Positions 16,411 to 24,014 of a DNA stretch of 36,960 bases are shown piece by piece. The stretch's first letter is position 1. Every line of letters starts with the position of its first letter. Under the pieces are notes generated by a model. It did not search any database, was not told the origin of the DNA, and saw only the letters and a list, made by a program, of their open reading frames with translations. Source of the DNA: an uncultured Spirochaetota bacterium (GTDB lineage Bacteria > Spirochaetota > Spirochaetia > Treponematales > Rectinemataceae); contig CAIJMU010000016.1 of NCBI GenBank assembly GCA_903821875.1, forward strand, positions 1-36,960, written 5' to 3'. Both the position numbers and the translations under genes were made by a program.

Positions 16411-17258
16411 AAACAACTATGATCATCGACGCACACCACCACCTCTGGCGCTACTCGTCCGAGGAATATCCCTGGATAGGGGAGGGCGACCTGGCCCTTC
16501 GCCGGGATTTCGGGCTGCCTGAACTCCACGCGGAGCTCGACGCGGCAGGCGTGTCCGGCACGATAGCGGTGCAGGCGCGACAGAGCCTTGAGGAGACGCG
16601 TTGGCTGCTCGAACTCGCCGCTGACTCCGGACGGATATTCGGCGTCGTCGGCTGGGCTCCCATCGCCGAGCCCGGGATCGGCGATCTCCTCGACAGCCTG
16701 GGCGAACCGCGGCTCGTGGCTCTCCGACACGTTGTGCAGGATGAAGCCGATCCCGAGTTTCTCCTCCGACCGGACTTCGCCCGCGGCCTTGCTGCCCTGC
16801 CCTCCCGCTGCATCGCCTACGATCTCCTTATAAAGCCCGCTCAGCTTCCGATGGCCATCGCCTGCATCGATGCCCACCCAATGCTGCGCTTTGTGCTAGA
16901 TCACGCGGCGAAGCCGGATTTCAGCGGGGGGGCCCCCGCCTTCGAGTCCTGGGCCCGTGACATGCGCGCCTTGGCGAAACGGCCCAATGCCTACTGCAAG
17001 CTCTCCGGCCTCGCCCTCGAGTCTGGTCCTCTCTGGTCGGTCGAGATGCTCCAGCCTGTCTTCAACCTCCTCCTCGAGAGCTTCGGCCCCTCGCGGCTTT
17101 TGTTCGGGAGCGACTGGCCTGTCTGTCTCCTGGCTACGAGCTACCTTCAGTGGCTTGAAGCGTTCCGGGTTCTCATAGAAACGTTGAGCGAAACAGAAAA
17201 GGCATCTGTCCTCGGGCAGAGTGCCATCAAGGCCTATCGTCTGGAGGACCTTCGATGA
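16407..17258 (+). CDS. Amidohydrolase-2 family lactonase (L-fuconolactonase-like)
   Basis: This 283-residue TIM-barrel hydrolase belongs to the COG3618 group that includes L-fuconolactone and L-rhamnono-lactone hydrolases. The metal motif is His10-x-His12 (DAHHHLWRY). Further ligands are His166 (FVLDHAAKPD) and Asp236 (LLFGSDWPVC). The expected step is opening of the sugar lactone made by the preceding dehydrogenase to the aldonate. Start and stop overlap the neighbouring genes by four bases each, so it is tightly coupled. A dehydratase for the aldonate is not in this window, so the pathway either continues elsewhere or differs. Confidence 0.88.
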   Translation: MKTTMIIDAHHHLWRYSSEEYPWIGEGDLALRRDFGLPELHAELDAAGVSGTIAVQARQSLEETRWLLELAADSGRIFGVVGWAPIAEPGIGDLLDSLGEPRLVALRHVVQDEADPEFLLRPDFARGLAALPSRCIAYDLLIKPAQLPMAIACIDAHPMLRFVLDHAAKPDFSGGAPAFESWARDMRALAKRPNAYCKLSGLALESGPLWSVEMLQPVFNLLLESFGPSRLLFGSDWPVCLLATSYLQWLEAFRVLIETLSETEKASVLGQSAIKAYRLEDLR

Positions 17259-18283
17259 AAGCGTTCCGTATAGACGCTCCCCGGCAGGGAGGGATCGTCG
17301 ATGTACCTGTGGTCCAACCGGGCCCGGGGGAGCTCAGGCTCGCTGTCTCCTGGCTCGGACTATGCGGCTCAGACCTCTCCACCTGGAGGGGCGCCAACGC
17401 CCTCGCGGCCTACCCGCGCATCCCGGGACATGAGGTCGCGGGAGTGGTGGAGGCCCTCGGCCCAGGCCTGGAGGGATGGAAGCCCGGGGATGAAGCCCTC
17501 GTCGTACCCTACACGGCCTGTGGTTCCTGCAGCGCCTGCAAGGCAGGTCGTCCTAATTGTTGCCGAAATAACCAGACCCTGGGAGTCCAGCGCGACGGGG
17601 CGCTCGCAGCCTCCATCGTCGTCCCTGCCGGAAAACTCCTGCGGGTTCCGGGGCTCGGGCTGCGGGAACTCGCCCTTGTGGAGCCACTGTCGGTGGGCTT
17701 CCACGCAGCCTCGCGGGCCCGGATTGTCGCAGGCGAGACGGTCGTCGTGCTTGGTGCCGGTGGCGTCGGCATCGGCGCTGTAGCGGGAGCCGCTGCGCGG
17801 GGAGCGCGGGTTGTCGTCGTCGATGTCGACCAGCGCAAGCTCGAACTCGCCAGGCGCCTGGGAGCGGCGGATACCATGGATGGCCGTCGCACCGACCTCG
17901 TCGAAGCCCTCTCGGCCCTCGACGGCGGCGAGGGTCCTCCTGTCCTCATCGAGGCGGCCGGCCAGGCTGCAACTTTCCGCGCCTGCGTCGAGGCAGCTGC
18001 TTTTGCGGGCCGCGTCGTATATATAGGCTACGCCAAGGAGCCGGTGAGCTACGAGACGCGGCGCTTCGTGCAGAAGGAACTAGATATACGGGGTTCGCGC
18101 AACGCGCTGCGTGAGGACTTCGAGGCGGCGGCAGCCTGGCTTTTGGCCGACAGCTCACGGGCGGAGCTTCTGGTGACCCGCACCCTCCCCTTTGCCGAGG
18201 CTGCACGGGCCTTTTCCGAATGGGATGCCGAGCCGGGGGCTGTCACGAAGATACTGATCGACTGCGCTGGCGGGGGGGAATAG
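17255..18283 (+). CDS. Zinc-dependent medium-chain alcohol/sugar dehydrogenase
   Basis: This 342-residue MDR-family enzyme has the catalytic zinc site around Cys37 (GLCGSD) and His59-Glu60 (PGHEVAG). The structural zinc cluster is Cys89, Cys92, Cys95 and Cys103, and the NAD(P) motif GAGGVG spans residues 167-172. It resembles L-threonine/sorbitol/galactitol-type dehydrogenases and probably oxidises a hydroxyl on a sugar or sugar acid. The ATG overlaps the stop of the lactonase-like gene. It ends the rightward operon 17 bp from a convergent toxin gene, with no clear terminator between. Confidence 0.92.
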   Translation: MKAFRIDAPRQGGIVDVPVVQPGPGELRLAVSWLGLCGSDLSTWRGANALAAYPRIPGHEVAGVVEALGPGLEGWKPGDEALVVPYTACGSCSACKAGRPNCCRNNQTLGVQRDGALAASIVVPAGKLLRVPGLGLRELALVEPLSVGFHAASRARIVAGETVVVLGAGGVGIGAVAGAAARGARVVVVDVDQRKLELARRLGAADTMDGRRTDLVEALSALDGGEGPPVLIEAAGQAATFRACVEAAAFAGRVVYIGYAKEPVSYETRRFVQKELDIRGSRNALREDFEAAAAWLLADSSRAELLVTRTLPFAEAARAFSEWDAEPGAVTKILIDCAGGGE

Positions 18284-18300
18284 GGGCGCCTTGGAACCAG

Positions 18301-18759
18301 TTACGAGGATGTCCCAGCCTTCGTCCCGCTCGTAGAGGGCATCGACTCCGGCACCTGGAATTCAAGCAGGGACAAGCCCGGGATATCCTTGAAGTCACGG
18401 ATATTCGAAGTCAACAAGGAAAGATTGTGCTGGATCGCCTGGGCGGCTAGCCAGAGATCCATGATCCTGTAGTCGGATTGCTTGCCGGCCTTTCGGAGCG
18501 ATGCGCACATCCGACCATGGATCGCCCCCGTTCCATCATCGATGATGAGCAGAGGTTTTTTCTTGAGGGCATCAACCGATTTTTGTCGGGCTTGCCGGAT
18601 TCCCTCGTCTGTAGCCATTTCGACGCCGAATTGAAGCTCGGAAATCGTCACTGGAGATAGAAACACATCGTCGCTTCCTGTAAAGCGCGCTATGTCTGAA
18701 GGCCCCACTCTGCCTCGCTCGACCTCGATCCAGAGACAGGTATCGATCAGCCAAGCCAT
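18301..18759 (-). CDS. VapC-family PIN toxin
   Basis: This 152-residue PIN-domain protein has Asp6 (WLIDTCLW), Glu41 (VTISELQFG), Asp101 (IMDLWLAAQA) and a C-terminal LLTSNIRDFKDIPGL segment with Asp122, as expected of VapC ribonucleases of the FitB/VapC branch. The start lies inside the antitoxin gene (13-bp overlap). The last 20 residues (PESMPSTSGTKAGTSS) are an unstructured extension beyond the usual end. It is a different branch from the toxin at 3982, so the two pairs are not recent copies. Confidence 0.9.
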   Translation of the reverse strand: MAWLIDTCLWIEVERGRVGPSDIARFTGSDDVFLSPVTISELQFGVEMATDEGIRQARQKSVDALKKKPLLIIDDGTGAIHGRMCASLRKAGKQSDYRIMDLWLAAQAIQHNLSLLTSNIRDFKDIPGLSLLEFQVPESMPSTSGTKAGTSS

Positions 18760-19007
18760 GGGTCTCTCGGTTCTTGGCGAAACCCTGCCATGCGAGAATC
18801 GCTGAGCCAGTTTGTCGCTGCTGTTTCGGGAAGAGTGCCGTGGAGGTCTCCGAATACATCGGCAGCGCTTGCGCCAATAGCTTCGGGCAGCAACTTGATA
18901 ACGCGCTTGCGATTGCGGACCAAGTGCACTTCTTCTCCCTTATATTCTATCCTGTTAAGGACTTCCTTCATGTTGCGGGCAAATTCGGTGACTGTCATTA
19001 CTATCAT
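18747..19007 (-). CDS. Phd/YefM-like antitoxin
   Basis: From the ATG at 19007 (GGAGG five bases upstream) the product is 86 residues: MIVMTVTEFARNMKEVLNRIEYKGEEVHLVRNRKRVIKLLPE, the Phd/YefM DNA-binding plan. The tail (NWLSDSRMAGFRQEPRDPWLG) is the toxin-binding part. An upstream TTG at 19019 would add four residues but lies inside the operator palindrome and ribosome site. The 3' end overlaps the VapC gene by 13 bp, coupling translation. It should repress its own promoter through the adjacent palindrome. Confidence 0.9.
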   Translation of the reverse strand: MIVMTVTEFARNMKEVLNRIEYKGEEVHLVRNRKRVIKLLPEAIGASAADVFGDLHGTLPETAATNWLSDSRMAGFRQEPRDPWLG

Positions 19008-19008
19008 T

Positions 19009-19043
19009 CTAGCCTCCAATCAGATTATCTGATTGGAGGCTAG
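19009..19043. promoter_or_regulatory. Large perfect palindrome, probable autoregulatory operator
   Basis: CTAGCCTCCAATCAGA (19009-19024) and its exact reverse complement TCTGATTGGAGGCTAG (19028-19043) flank a 3-bp centre. It ends one base before the antitoxin ATG, and its proximal arm contains the GGAGG ribosome site. Binding, or folding of the transcript, would block translation and transcription. Confidence 0.8.
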
Positions 19044-19144
19044 CGATGTCAAGAAGTGGGAGTGCTATGACCCTTGGATGGTCGAGCCTTGCGCCAGGAA
19101 AGGCTGGACAAAAGCATTACCGTACAGAGTACCTCAAGGTCGGC

Positions 19145-19467
19145 CAGTCATCCTCCGGCCATCCAGCGTGCGACCGGCTCAACCCGGATCCGCGCTCCCT
19201 CGGCCTCGATAAACTCGCCTTCGCCTTCCTCGACCAAGAGGAGGGACTCCCCTGCTGACAGCCAGGGTTCTGCCTGGACGAATGACGCGGTGAGGGTCTG
19301 GCCGGGGTTGGCCAGGATATGGCGGGCGAGGTTTTCCACCACTGCTTGAACGGCCGCGAAGGGAAGGCCCCGAGCAGGCGGTCGGCGAGGTAGCGACGGG
19401 TGCCCTCGACACGCGTGATGCGGCACTGGTTTTCTTAGATGAGAGGAACCAAGGACTCGATTGGCAT
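19145..19467 (-). pseudogene. Decayed gene remnant of unknown family
   Basis: A start with a good ribosome site (AAAGGTGATAT, then ATG at 19467) reads MPIESLVPLI and then hits TAA. The frame continues as ENQCRITRVEGTRRYLADRLLGAFP. In another frame it continues as VVENLARHILANPGQTLTASF and EGEFIEAEGARIRVEPVARW up to about 19145. At least one stop and one frameshift break it. I do not recognise the parent protein. The 5' part is duplicated at 23674-23862. The rest of 19044-19648 shows no intact gene. Confidence 0.55.
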
Positions 19468-19494
19468 ATATCACCTTTGAAAGGGATGACAATG
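19351..19494 (-). repeat. Dispersed repeat, copy 1 (downstream of the SUMF1-like lipoprotein gene)
   Basis: The stretch 19372-19494 aligns without gaps to 23767-23889 over 123 bp with about 14 mismatches. Similarity extends to the CGGCCGCGAA at 19351. It covers the ribosome site and the first ~32 codons of the decayed gene. Confidence 0.8.
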
Positions 19495-19648
19495 GATGTT
19501 TTATCACTTTGCAAGGGGTCTTCGGGGGCAGGCGCTTGGACTGCGCGCGGACTGTCGAGTGGTATTGGCGGGAGGAAATAGGATGAAGTGCAGCGTCGAG
19601 TAACATCAAGGCGTGCAAATTTGAGTAGGGCTGTCCGCCCAAGCGAAA

Positions 19649-19682
19649 AATAGCCCGGCCGGGCTAAACCGGCCGGGCTATT
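19649..19682 (-). terminator. Rho-independent terminator of the SUMF1-like lipoprotein gene
   Basis: Perfect 14-bp arms AATAGCCCGGCCGG and CCGGCCGGGCTATT surround a 6-base loop. On the minus strand the stem is followed by a T-run. It begins 13 bp after the stop codon. Confidence 0.9.
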
Positions 19683-19695
19683 ACTTACGTGTCTA

Positions 19696-22600
19696 TCAGG
19701 GTGCCTTGCGCACCATGTGGAAGCCGATATCGATGTCGTTGCTATTTTGGTTCGAGTACGCGCCCCCATAAACCTTCTGACCCGCGCTCTGCCGGACGCC
19801 GGAACCGAGGAAGCGGAGATATCCGAAGGGGTTCTGGTAGCTTGTGGTGTCGTTGAGGTTCTGGGAGACACCTCCACCGCGCACGACGAAGGGAGTGACC
19901 TGGTAGCTGTCGATGGGCTGCTTGGTTGGGCCTTGCGGATCGACTAGGGGCGTGGACTGGGTGTAAGCATCCGTCGGGTAGGCGGCGTAGTAATCACTGC
20001 ACCACTCACGGGCGTTACCGAAGAGGTCATAGACCCCGTAGGCAGTGGGTTGCCTTCCTGTTTTCACTGGCTTGACGAGGAAGGTTGAGGTTGGATGGCC
20101 GCTAGTGGGTTCTGCATACCAGGCATAGGTCGCTACTGTTGCTACAAAGGTATTGTATCCCGCGCTGTCAATAGCACTACCTGGCGGGGTGCCCCAGGGG
20201 AAATCAGTTGTGGTAACGGTGCCAGGAGCCGCGTTGGTACTCGCCACGTCGCTTCGCGCCAGGAACTCGAACTCAGCCTCGGTGGGCAGGCGATAGCCGC
20301 TCTTGGTAAAGTCGCTTGTCATTGTCGAGGTGGACTGAGAGATCGTGTACACCTTGTCGAAGCCATCGCGTGCGGATAGCTCGTTGCAGAACTCCATCGC
20401 CTTGAAGATATTCACGCGGACTGGTTCATAGCCAGTCACCGAATCGGGAGTGGCGACATAGGCGTTATTCTTGGCGAACAAGCTGTCATTGTAGAGCCTC
20501 TGGGTAATCTCGGTTTCCGAAATAAGGAAAGGCGATACCTTGACCCAATGCACGGGCGTTGCGGACTTCATGTCGCTCAATGCTGCTTCTGCGCTGGCGC
20601 TGCCCATCTGGAAGGTGCCACCTGGTACAGGCAGCATGGTGAGTTCACTGCCACTGGAGACCCATGTGTGGTGAACAAGCACATTTAAATTGGAATAGGT
20701 ATCCAGATCTGCCGTCCAGACCTTGCTGTTGCTCGTGAAGGTTACATGGACCGCGGCTTGGACGTCAGTGGTCTCAGGCCGGGTCAGATGGATTGTCTTT
20801 CCATCCGTATCGACACTGATATAGTCTGCGGAGGTATGGGTCTTATCAGCGAGCTTCGTAGTCTTATCCACTGAATAGGTGAGCGTTACCTTGCTGATGT
20901 CCACGCTTGTTGGCAGGGTGCCCATACTACTTGATGTACTCCCAAGCTGGGATCCGCCTGTAGGGGCGACGAAGTCATCGTAGGCTGTCAAGACATTGCT
21001 ACTGGAGCCCGTTCCCGAGTTGTTGCCTCGAGTAACGTTCTTACCCGTCGGATTCGTCGCCGTCACGCCGGTTTTGAATATGAAGTCGGATGGATCGAGC
21101 AGGAACCAGCACCACATGATCCGTTCCCAGTCCGGGTCCTTGGCGAAGGTGATATTGAATGACTTATTGGCGAAATCGGTGGAATTGATGGCTGAATAGT
21201 CCGCGATATTTTTACCAGGCGCGGCGATCTTGGCAGTAAGGGTCATGGATTGGTCAGACCATCCCCCCTGGATATTGACAGTTTTCCCATCGGCATTGAG
21301 TGTGGCAGGTACGGGCGAATACGAAGCGGTAAGTTCCCACTTATAGCTAGATCCATATTCCCCTGAGACTGGAAGTTTGAATTCCGAGGCCGCTTTGAGC
21401 AACTTTTCGCCGTTATTTCCAGCGGAAAGGTTGGCACGGTCCACTGCTGACAGGGTGAATGCCTCGACCGTAAGCGCAGTCTTGTCTGCGGTGAATTTCT
21501 CGTAGGCAGTGGCCGCCCTTGCGATGATCGTAATATTCCAGGTCTTCGATACCGACTTGCCGTTTTTAGTAACCGTTGCCTTGATCCAGGAAACCTGGTC
21601 CTTGATGGTCTGGGAAGCGCCAACGTTGAACGTGCTTTGTGTGGTCGAGCCTGGAACCGGCATGTCTTTCGGGTAGAGCGACAGTACCGGCATCATGTTG
21701 GTGGTCGGTGCTGGCTCGACAGTCCATACTAGGACGCTGCCGTCAATAGTTCCATCGAGGGGGGAGCGCGAGAAACTGCTCTTGGCCGTAGTAGCGGTTT
21801 CGCCGCTGGTGAAAGCCAAGGAGGAGGTTCCGAGGACGGTCGAAGCCGCGAGGATGTCGGCATCGGTGATCTTGCTAATTGTGAGTGTCCAGGCCTTGGT
21901 CTGGCTTGTCGCCCCAGTCTTGGACACGGTGGCTGTAAGCGTCACTGCCTGGTCAGAGCCAGTCGCGACGAAGCTCGCGGTCCCGTCGCTGCCGAAATTC
22001 AGGGCAGTGGCAGGGCTGGCGCTCCAGGCGATGCTCACGCCATTGGCCAGTGGACTTGCAACCGGGGTTACCGTGAATGAGGAGACGAGGGCCGTGAGTG
22101 GCTCTCCGCTCGCGGGCTTGACCATGCAGGAAGCGAGGGCTGCGGCCAGCTCGGTAGATGCGGCGTTGGCCGCGCCCTTCACCTTGACCGAAACCGAGCC
22201 GGTGGCAGTCTGGGGCGTGGTTCCATCGACCTTGGTGACCACCGCATCGAGGGCCACTACCGTATCAACAGCCGGTGCAATCACAGTACATATATTCGTA
22301 ACTGGATCTATTGTAAGGATATCTGTTTTCGTGCTGGTCCAGGCAATGGTTGTACCGCGGTCACCCGCTGTTGGAAGCGTGAAGTTGCCGGTGATGCCAG
22401 CGGGACTGCCCGAGGTTGTTGCGGTAGAAAGCGCGGCCGTCACGATTTCGGGGATTGCCGCAGCATCATTCGTCACAGCTACCAGGGGGGTGACCGGAGG
22501 AATGGTAATCGTGATGGGATCCGGCTGTTTGGTCGGCTCGATGCTGGTCGCTGAAGTTGTCGCCGTGGCTCCCTTTTTTTTCTTGACCGTCGGCGTAAGG

Positions 22601-23277
22601 GTAGCTGTTGAGGCTGCGCTTCCCGTTGCTGGCGTAGTCACACTCACCTTGCCGCTGGAATCGATGGTGACACCCGTACCTGTTGAGGTCCAGGTGATTT
22701 CTGTACCGTAACTGCCGGAGAGCGGTAGGGAAAAACCCGCGGTGACTGCGGTTGCGCTATCCTTGCCGGAGAAGTCAAGTAGGTTGCCAGTCACTGCGGC
22801 AGCGACAAGGTTGGCCATGGCTGCATCCGAAGTTGGCGTGGCCACCGTGAAACTGAAATCCTTGGCAGCCCCATTCCCATCGACGGTCGCCTCGGTTCCT
22901 CGTGCCGCAACCGGCGTAGCCGTTGCGGTCAAAGTCGCCGTGGTATCTGCCGGAATGGGGTCCGGTATCCTTATAAATACCTGCCCCGACACCGGGTCGA
23001 TCTTGGTGACGAAGGGAGAGACTGAGGACCAGGAAAGCTTGAAAGCCTTGTCCTTGGTCTCAAGGGGTGCATAAAAGGAGCCTGATACGGCAGTCAGCGC
23101 GCCTCCACCGTCCTTGAAGTCGAACATGTCGAGGGTGAGTGCGTCATCCAGTGCTTGCTGAGCCTTTGTCCGGACATCAGTCGTACCGCCAGAGGGGACA
23201 GCCGGAGTGCAGGAAAGGGCAAGAAGAAGAGCGAGAGAGGCCAAGGGCAACAACGCCAGGGAATTGGTTTTAGGCAT
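19696..23277 (-). CDS. Large lipoprotein: Ig-like stalk plus SUMF1/FGE-like C-terminal domain
   Basis: The start at 23277 (GGAGG, then TTCCC, then ATG) gives 1193 residues. The signal is MPKTNSLALLPLASLALLLA with lipobox LLALSC, so Cys23 is lipidated. Residues about 24-880 hold at least four atypical Ig-like domains, with recurring 'ITWTSTGTGVTIDSSGKVSV' strands and a KKKKGAT linker. Residues about 881-1193 form a formylglycine-generating-enzyme-like fold (PVPGGTFQMGS, ISETEITQRLYN, RLPTEAEFEFLARS, GNAREWCSDYY, VVRGGG, GFHMVRK). No FGE catalytic Cys pair is evident, so it is more likely a binding or structural version. The N-terminal ~380 residues are paralogous to the next lipoprotein upstream. 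Probably surface exposed. Confidence 0.92.
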   Translation of the reverse strand: MPKTNSLALLPLASLALLLALSCTPAVPSGGTTDVRTKAQQALDDALTLDMFDFKDGGGALTAVSGSFYAPLETKDKAFKLSWSSVSPFVTKIDPVSGQVFIRIPDPIPADTTATLTATATPVAARGTEATVDGNGAAKDFSFTVATPTSDAAMANLVAAAVTGNLLDFSGKDSATAVTAGFSLPLSGSYGTEITWTSTGTGVTIDSSGKVSVTTPATGSAASTATLTPTVKKKKGATATTSATSIEPTKQPDPITITIPPVTPLVAVTNDAAAIPEIVTAALSTATTSGSPAGITGNFTLPTAGDRGTTIAWTSTKTDILTIDPVTNICTVIAPAVDTVVALDAVVTKVDGTTPQTATGSVSVKVKGAANAASTELAAALASCMVKPASGEPLTALVSSFTVTPVASPLANGVSIAWSASPATALNFGSDGTASFVATGSDQAVTLTATVSKTGATSQTKAWTLTISKITDADILAASTVLGTSSLAFTSGETATTAKSSFSRSPLDGTIDGSVLVWTVEPAPTTNMMPVLSLYPKDMPVPGSTTQSTFNVGASQTIKDQVSWIKATVTKNGKSVSKTWNITIIARAATAYEKFTADKTALTVEAFTLSAVDRANLSAGNNGEKLLKAASEFKLPVSGEYGSSYKWELTASYSPVPATLNADGKTVNIQGGWSDQSMTLTAKIAAPGKNIADYSAINSTDFANKSFNITFAKDPDWERIMWCWFLLDPSDFIFKTGVTATNPTGKNVTRGNNSGTGSSSNVLTAYDDFVAPTGGSQLGSTSSSMGTLPTSVDISKVTLTYSVDKTTKLADKTHTSADYISVDTDGKTIHLTRPETTDVQAAVHVTFTSNSKVWTADLDTYSNLNVLVHHTWVSSGSELTMLPVPGGTFQMGSASAEAALSDMKSATPVHWVKVSPFLISETEITQRLYNDSLFAKNNAYVATPDSVTGYEPVRVNIFKAMEFCNELSARDGFDKVYTISQSTSTMTSDFTKSGYRLPTEAEFEFLARSDVASTNAAPGTVTTTDFPWGTPPGSAIDSAGYNTFVATVATYAWYAEPTSGHPTSTFLVKPVKTGRQPTAYGVYDLFGNAREWCSDYYAAYPTDAYTQSTPLVDPQGPTKQPIDSYQVTPFVVRGGGVSQNLNDTTSYQNPFGYLRFLGSGVRQSAGQKVYGGAYSNQNSNDIDIGFHMVRKAP

Positions 23278-23282
23278 GGGAA

Positions 23283-23375
23283 CCTCCGGGCAGCATCGTA
23301 TAACAAGCTCCAGCACTGTGTGGGGGGGGGGAAACCCTCATTCCAGCCGATGCTTCCGTCAGGGAAATCAGACTC
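23283..23375 (-). promoter_or_regulatory. Conserved leader/promoter region with C10 tract
   Basis: This leader is clearly related to that at 27147-27235. Shared parts, reading toward the gene, are TTTCCCTG-x-CG, AAGCATCGGC, GGAATGAGGGTTTCCCC, TATACGAT and GGAGG. TATACGAT (23295-23302) sits 25 bases from the ATG in both copies and is the best -10 candidate. A run of ten G:C pairs lies just upstream of it. No consensus -35 is seen. Confidence 0.55.
23322..23331. repeat. 10-bp G:C homopolymer upstream of the SUMF1-like lipoprotein gene
   Basis: Ten consecutive G on the plus strand (C10 on the coding strand), 45-54 bases before the start codon. The paralogous leader has only five G at the same place. 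Such tracts are prone to slippage. Confidence 0.9.
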
Positions 23376-23458
23376 CGACCATCCTGCGGGCAAAAGCCGC
23401 TGTCCAGCATGCCGAAGGGGGGGCATTCCCCTCCGGCGAAGCTTCAGAGAGATCGCGC

Positions 23459-23747
23459 TCATGACAAAGTAGGACCTATTCTCGATGGGCGAGCGCAGAG
23501 GGTCGATAGCCCGGTATCGAACGCGTAGTATGTATTAGTCGTGTCGTGGAAGGGCCCTGACTTCCAGCCGAATCGGCCTATTTCGAAAAACGCATAGGCC
23601 GAGCGAAGCTTGGCGATATACTTAATAATTGTGTCTTGTTCTATCGGCGGACTGAATGCCGCGAGGCTTCGGGTCATGGACGCGACGCTGAGGTGGCCCC
23701 CCGAGCCGGGATTTCCCGCTTTGCCTGAACCCAACCACCACCTTGAT
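23459..23747. other. Intergenic stretch with decayed coding-like sequence and a hairpin
   Basis: No intact gene is seen. A minus-strand frame reads EQDTIIKYIAKLRSAYAFFE and then IGRFGWKSGPFHDTTNTYYA, ending in a stop near 23459. It looks like the tail of some protein but has no credible start. TCGGCCTAT (23573-23581) and ATAGGCCGA (23594-23602) form a perfect 9-bp hairpin within it. Confidence 0.4.
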
Positions 23748-23862
23748 CGGCCGCGAAAGAAGGTCCGAGCAGGCAGTTGACGAGGCAGCAACGCGTGCCC
23801 CCGACACGCGTGATACTGCTCTGGTTTTCATGGATGAGAGGAACAAAGGACTCGATTGGCAT
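23674..23862 (-). pseudogene. Decayed gene remnant, second copy
   Basis: A 62-codon frame starts at 23862 behind the same AAAGGTGATAT ribosome site and reads MPIESFVPLIHENQSSITRV before diverging from copy 1. Differences between copies fall at all codon positions and change many residues, which argues against selection. Family unknown; a real short peptide is possible but less likely. Confidence 0.5.
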
Positions 23863-23889
23863 ATATCACCTTTGAAAGGGATGATAATG
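23748..23889 (-). repeat. Dispersed repeat, copy 2 (downstream of the propeller lipoprotein gene)
   Basis: Partner of 19351-19494: 123 bp align without gaps at roughly 89% identity by my count. Both copies lie shortly beyond the terminator of a large lipoprotein gene in the same orientation. Confidence 0.8.
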
Positions 23890-23961
23890 CAGGATTTTTC
23901 CCTTTACATGGGGATGTTGCGGGGGGCTGGCCGCGGTGACCCACCCCTCTGGTGTGCAAAA

Positions 23962-23997
23962 AAGAACCCGGGAGGAGAAAATCCTTCCCGGGTTCTT
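23962..23997 (-). terminator. Rho-independent terminator of the propeller lipoprotein gene
   Basis: Arms AAGAACCCGGGA (23962-23973) and TCCCGGGTTCTT (23986-23997) pair perfectly, with three more pairs near the loop. On the minus strand TTTT follows. It begins about 17 bp after the stop. Confidence 0.9.
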
Positions 23998-24014
23998 TCG
24001 CCGTCTATGTGTTC

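Noticed and set aside
19009-19043. Palindrome as a terminator or IS end
   Set aside because: No T-tract, no target duplication or transposase; its position over the antitoxin start fits an operator better.
21695-22711. 338-codon open frame on the plus strand within the SUMF1-like lipoprotein gene
   Set aside because: Low-complexity Val/Ala-rich translation typical of the antisense of Thr/Ser/Ala-rich Ig domains; no ribosome site or family resemblance.
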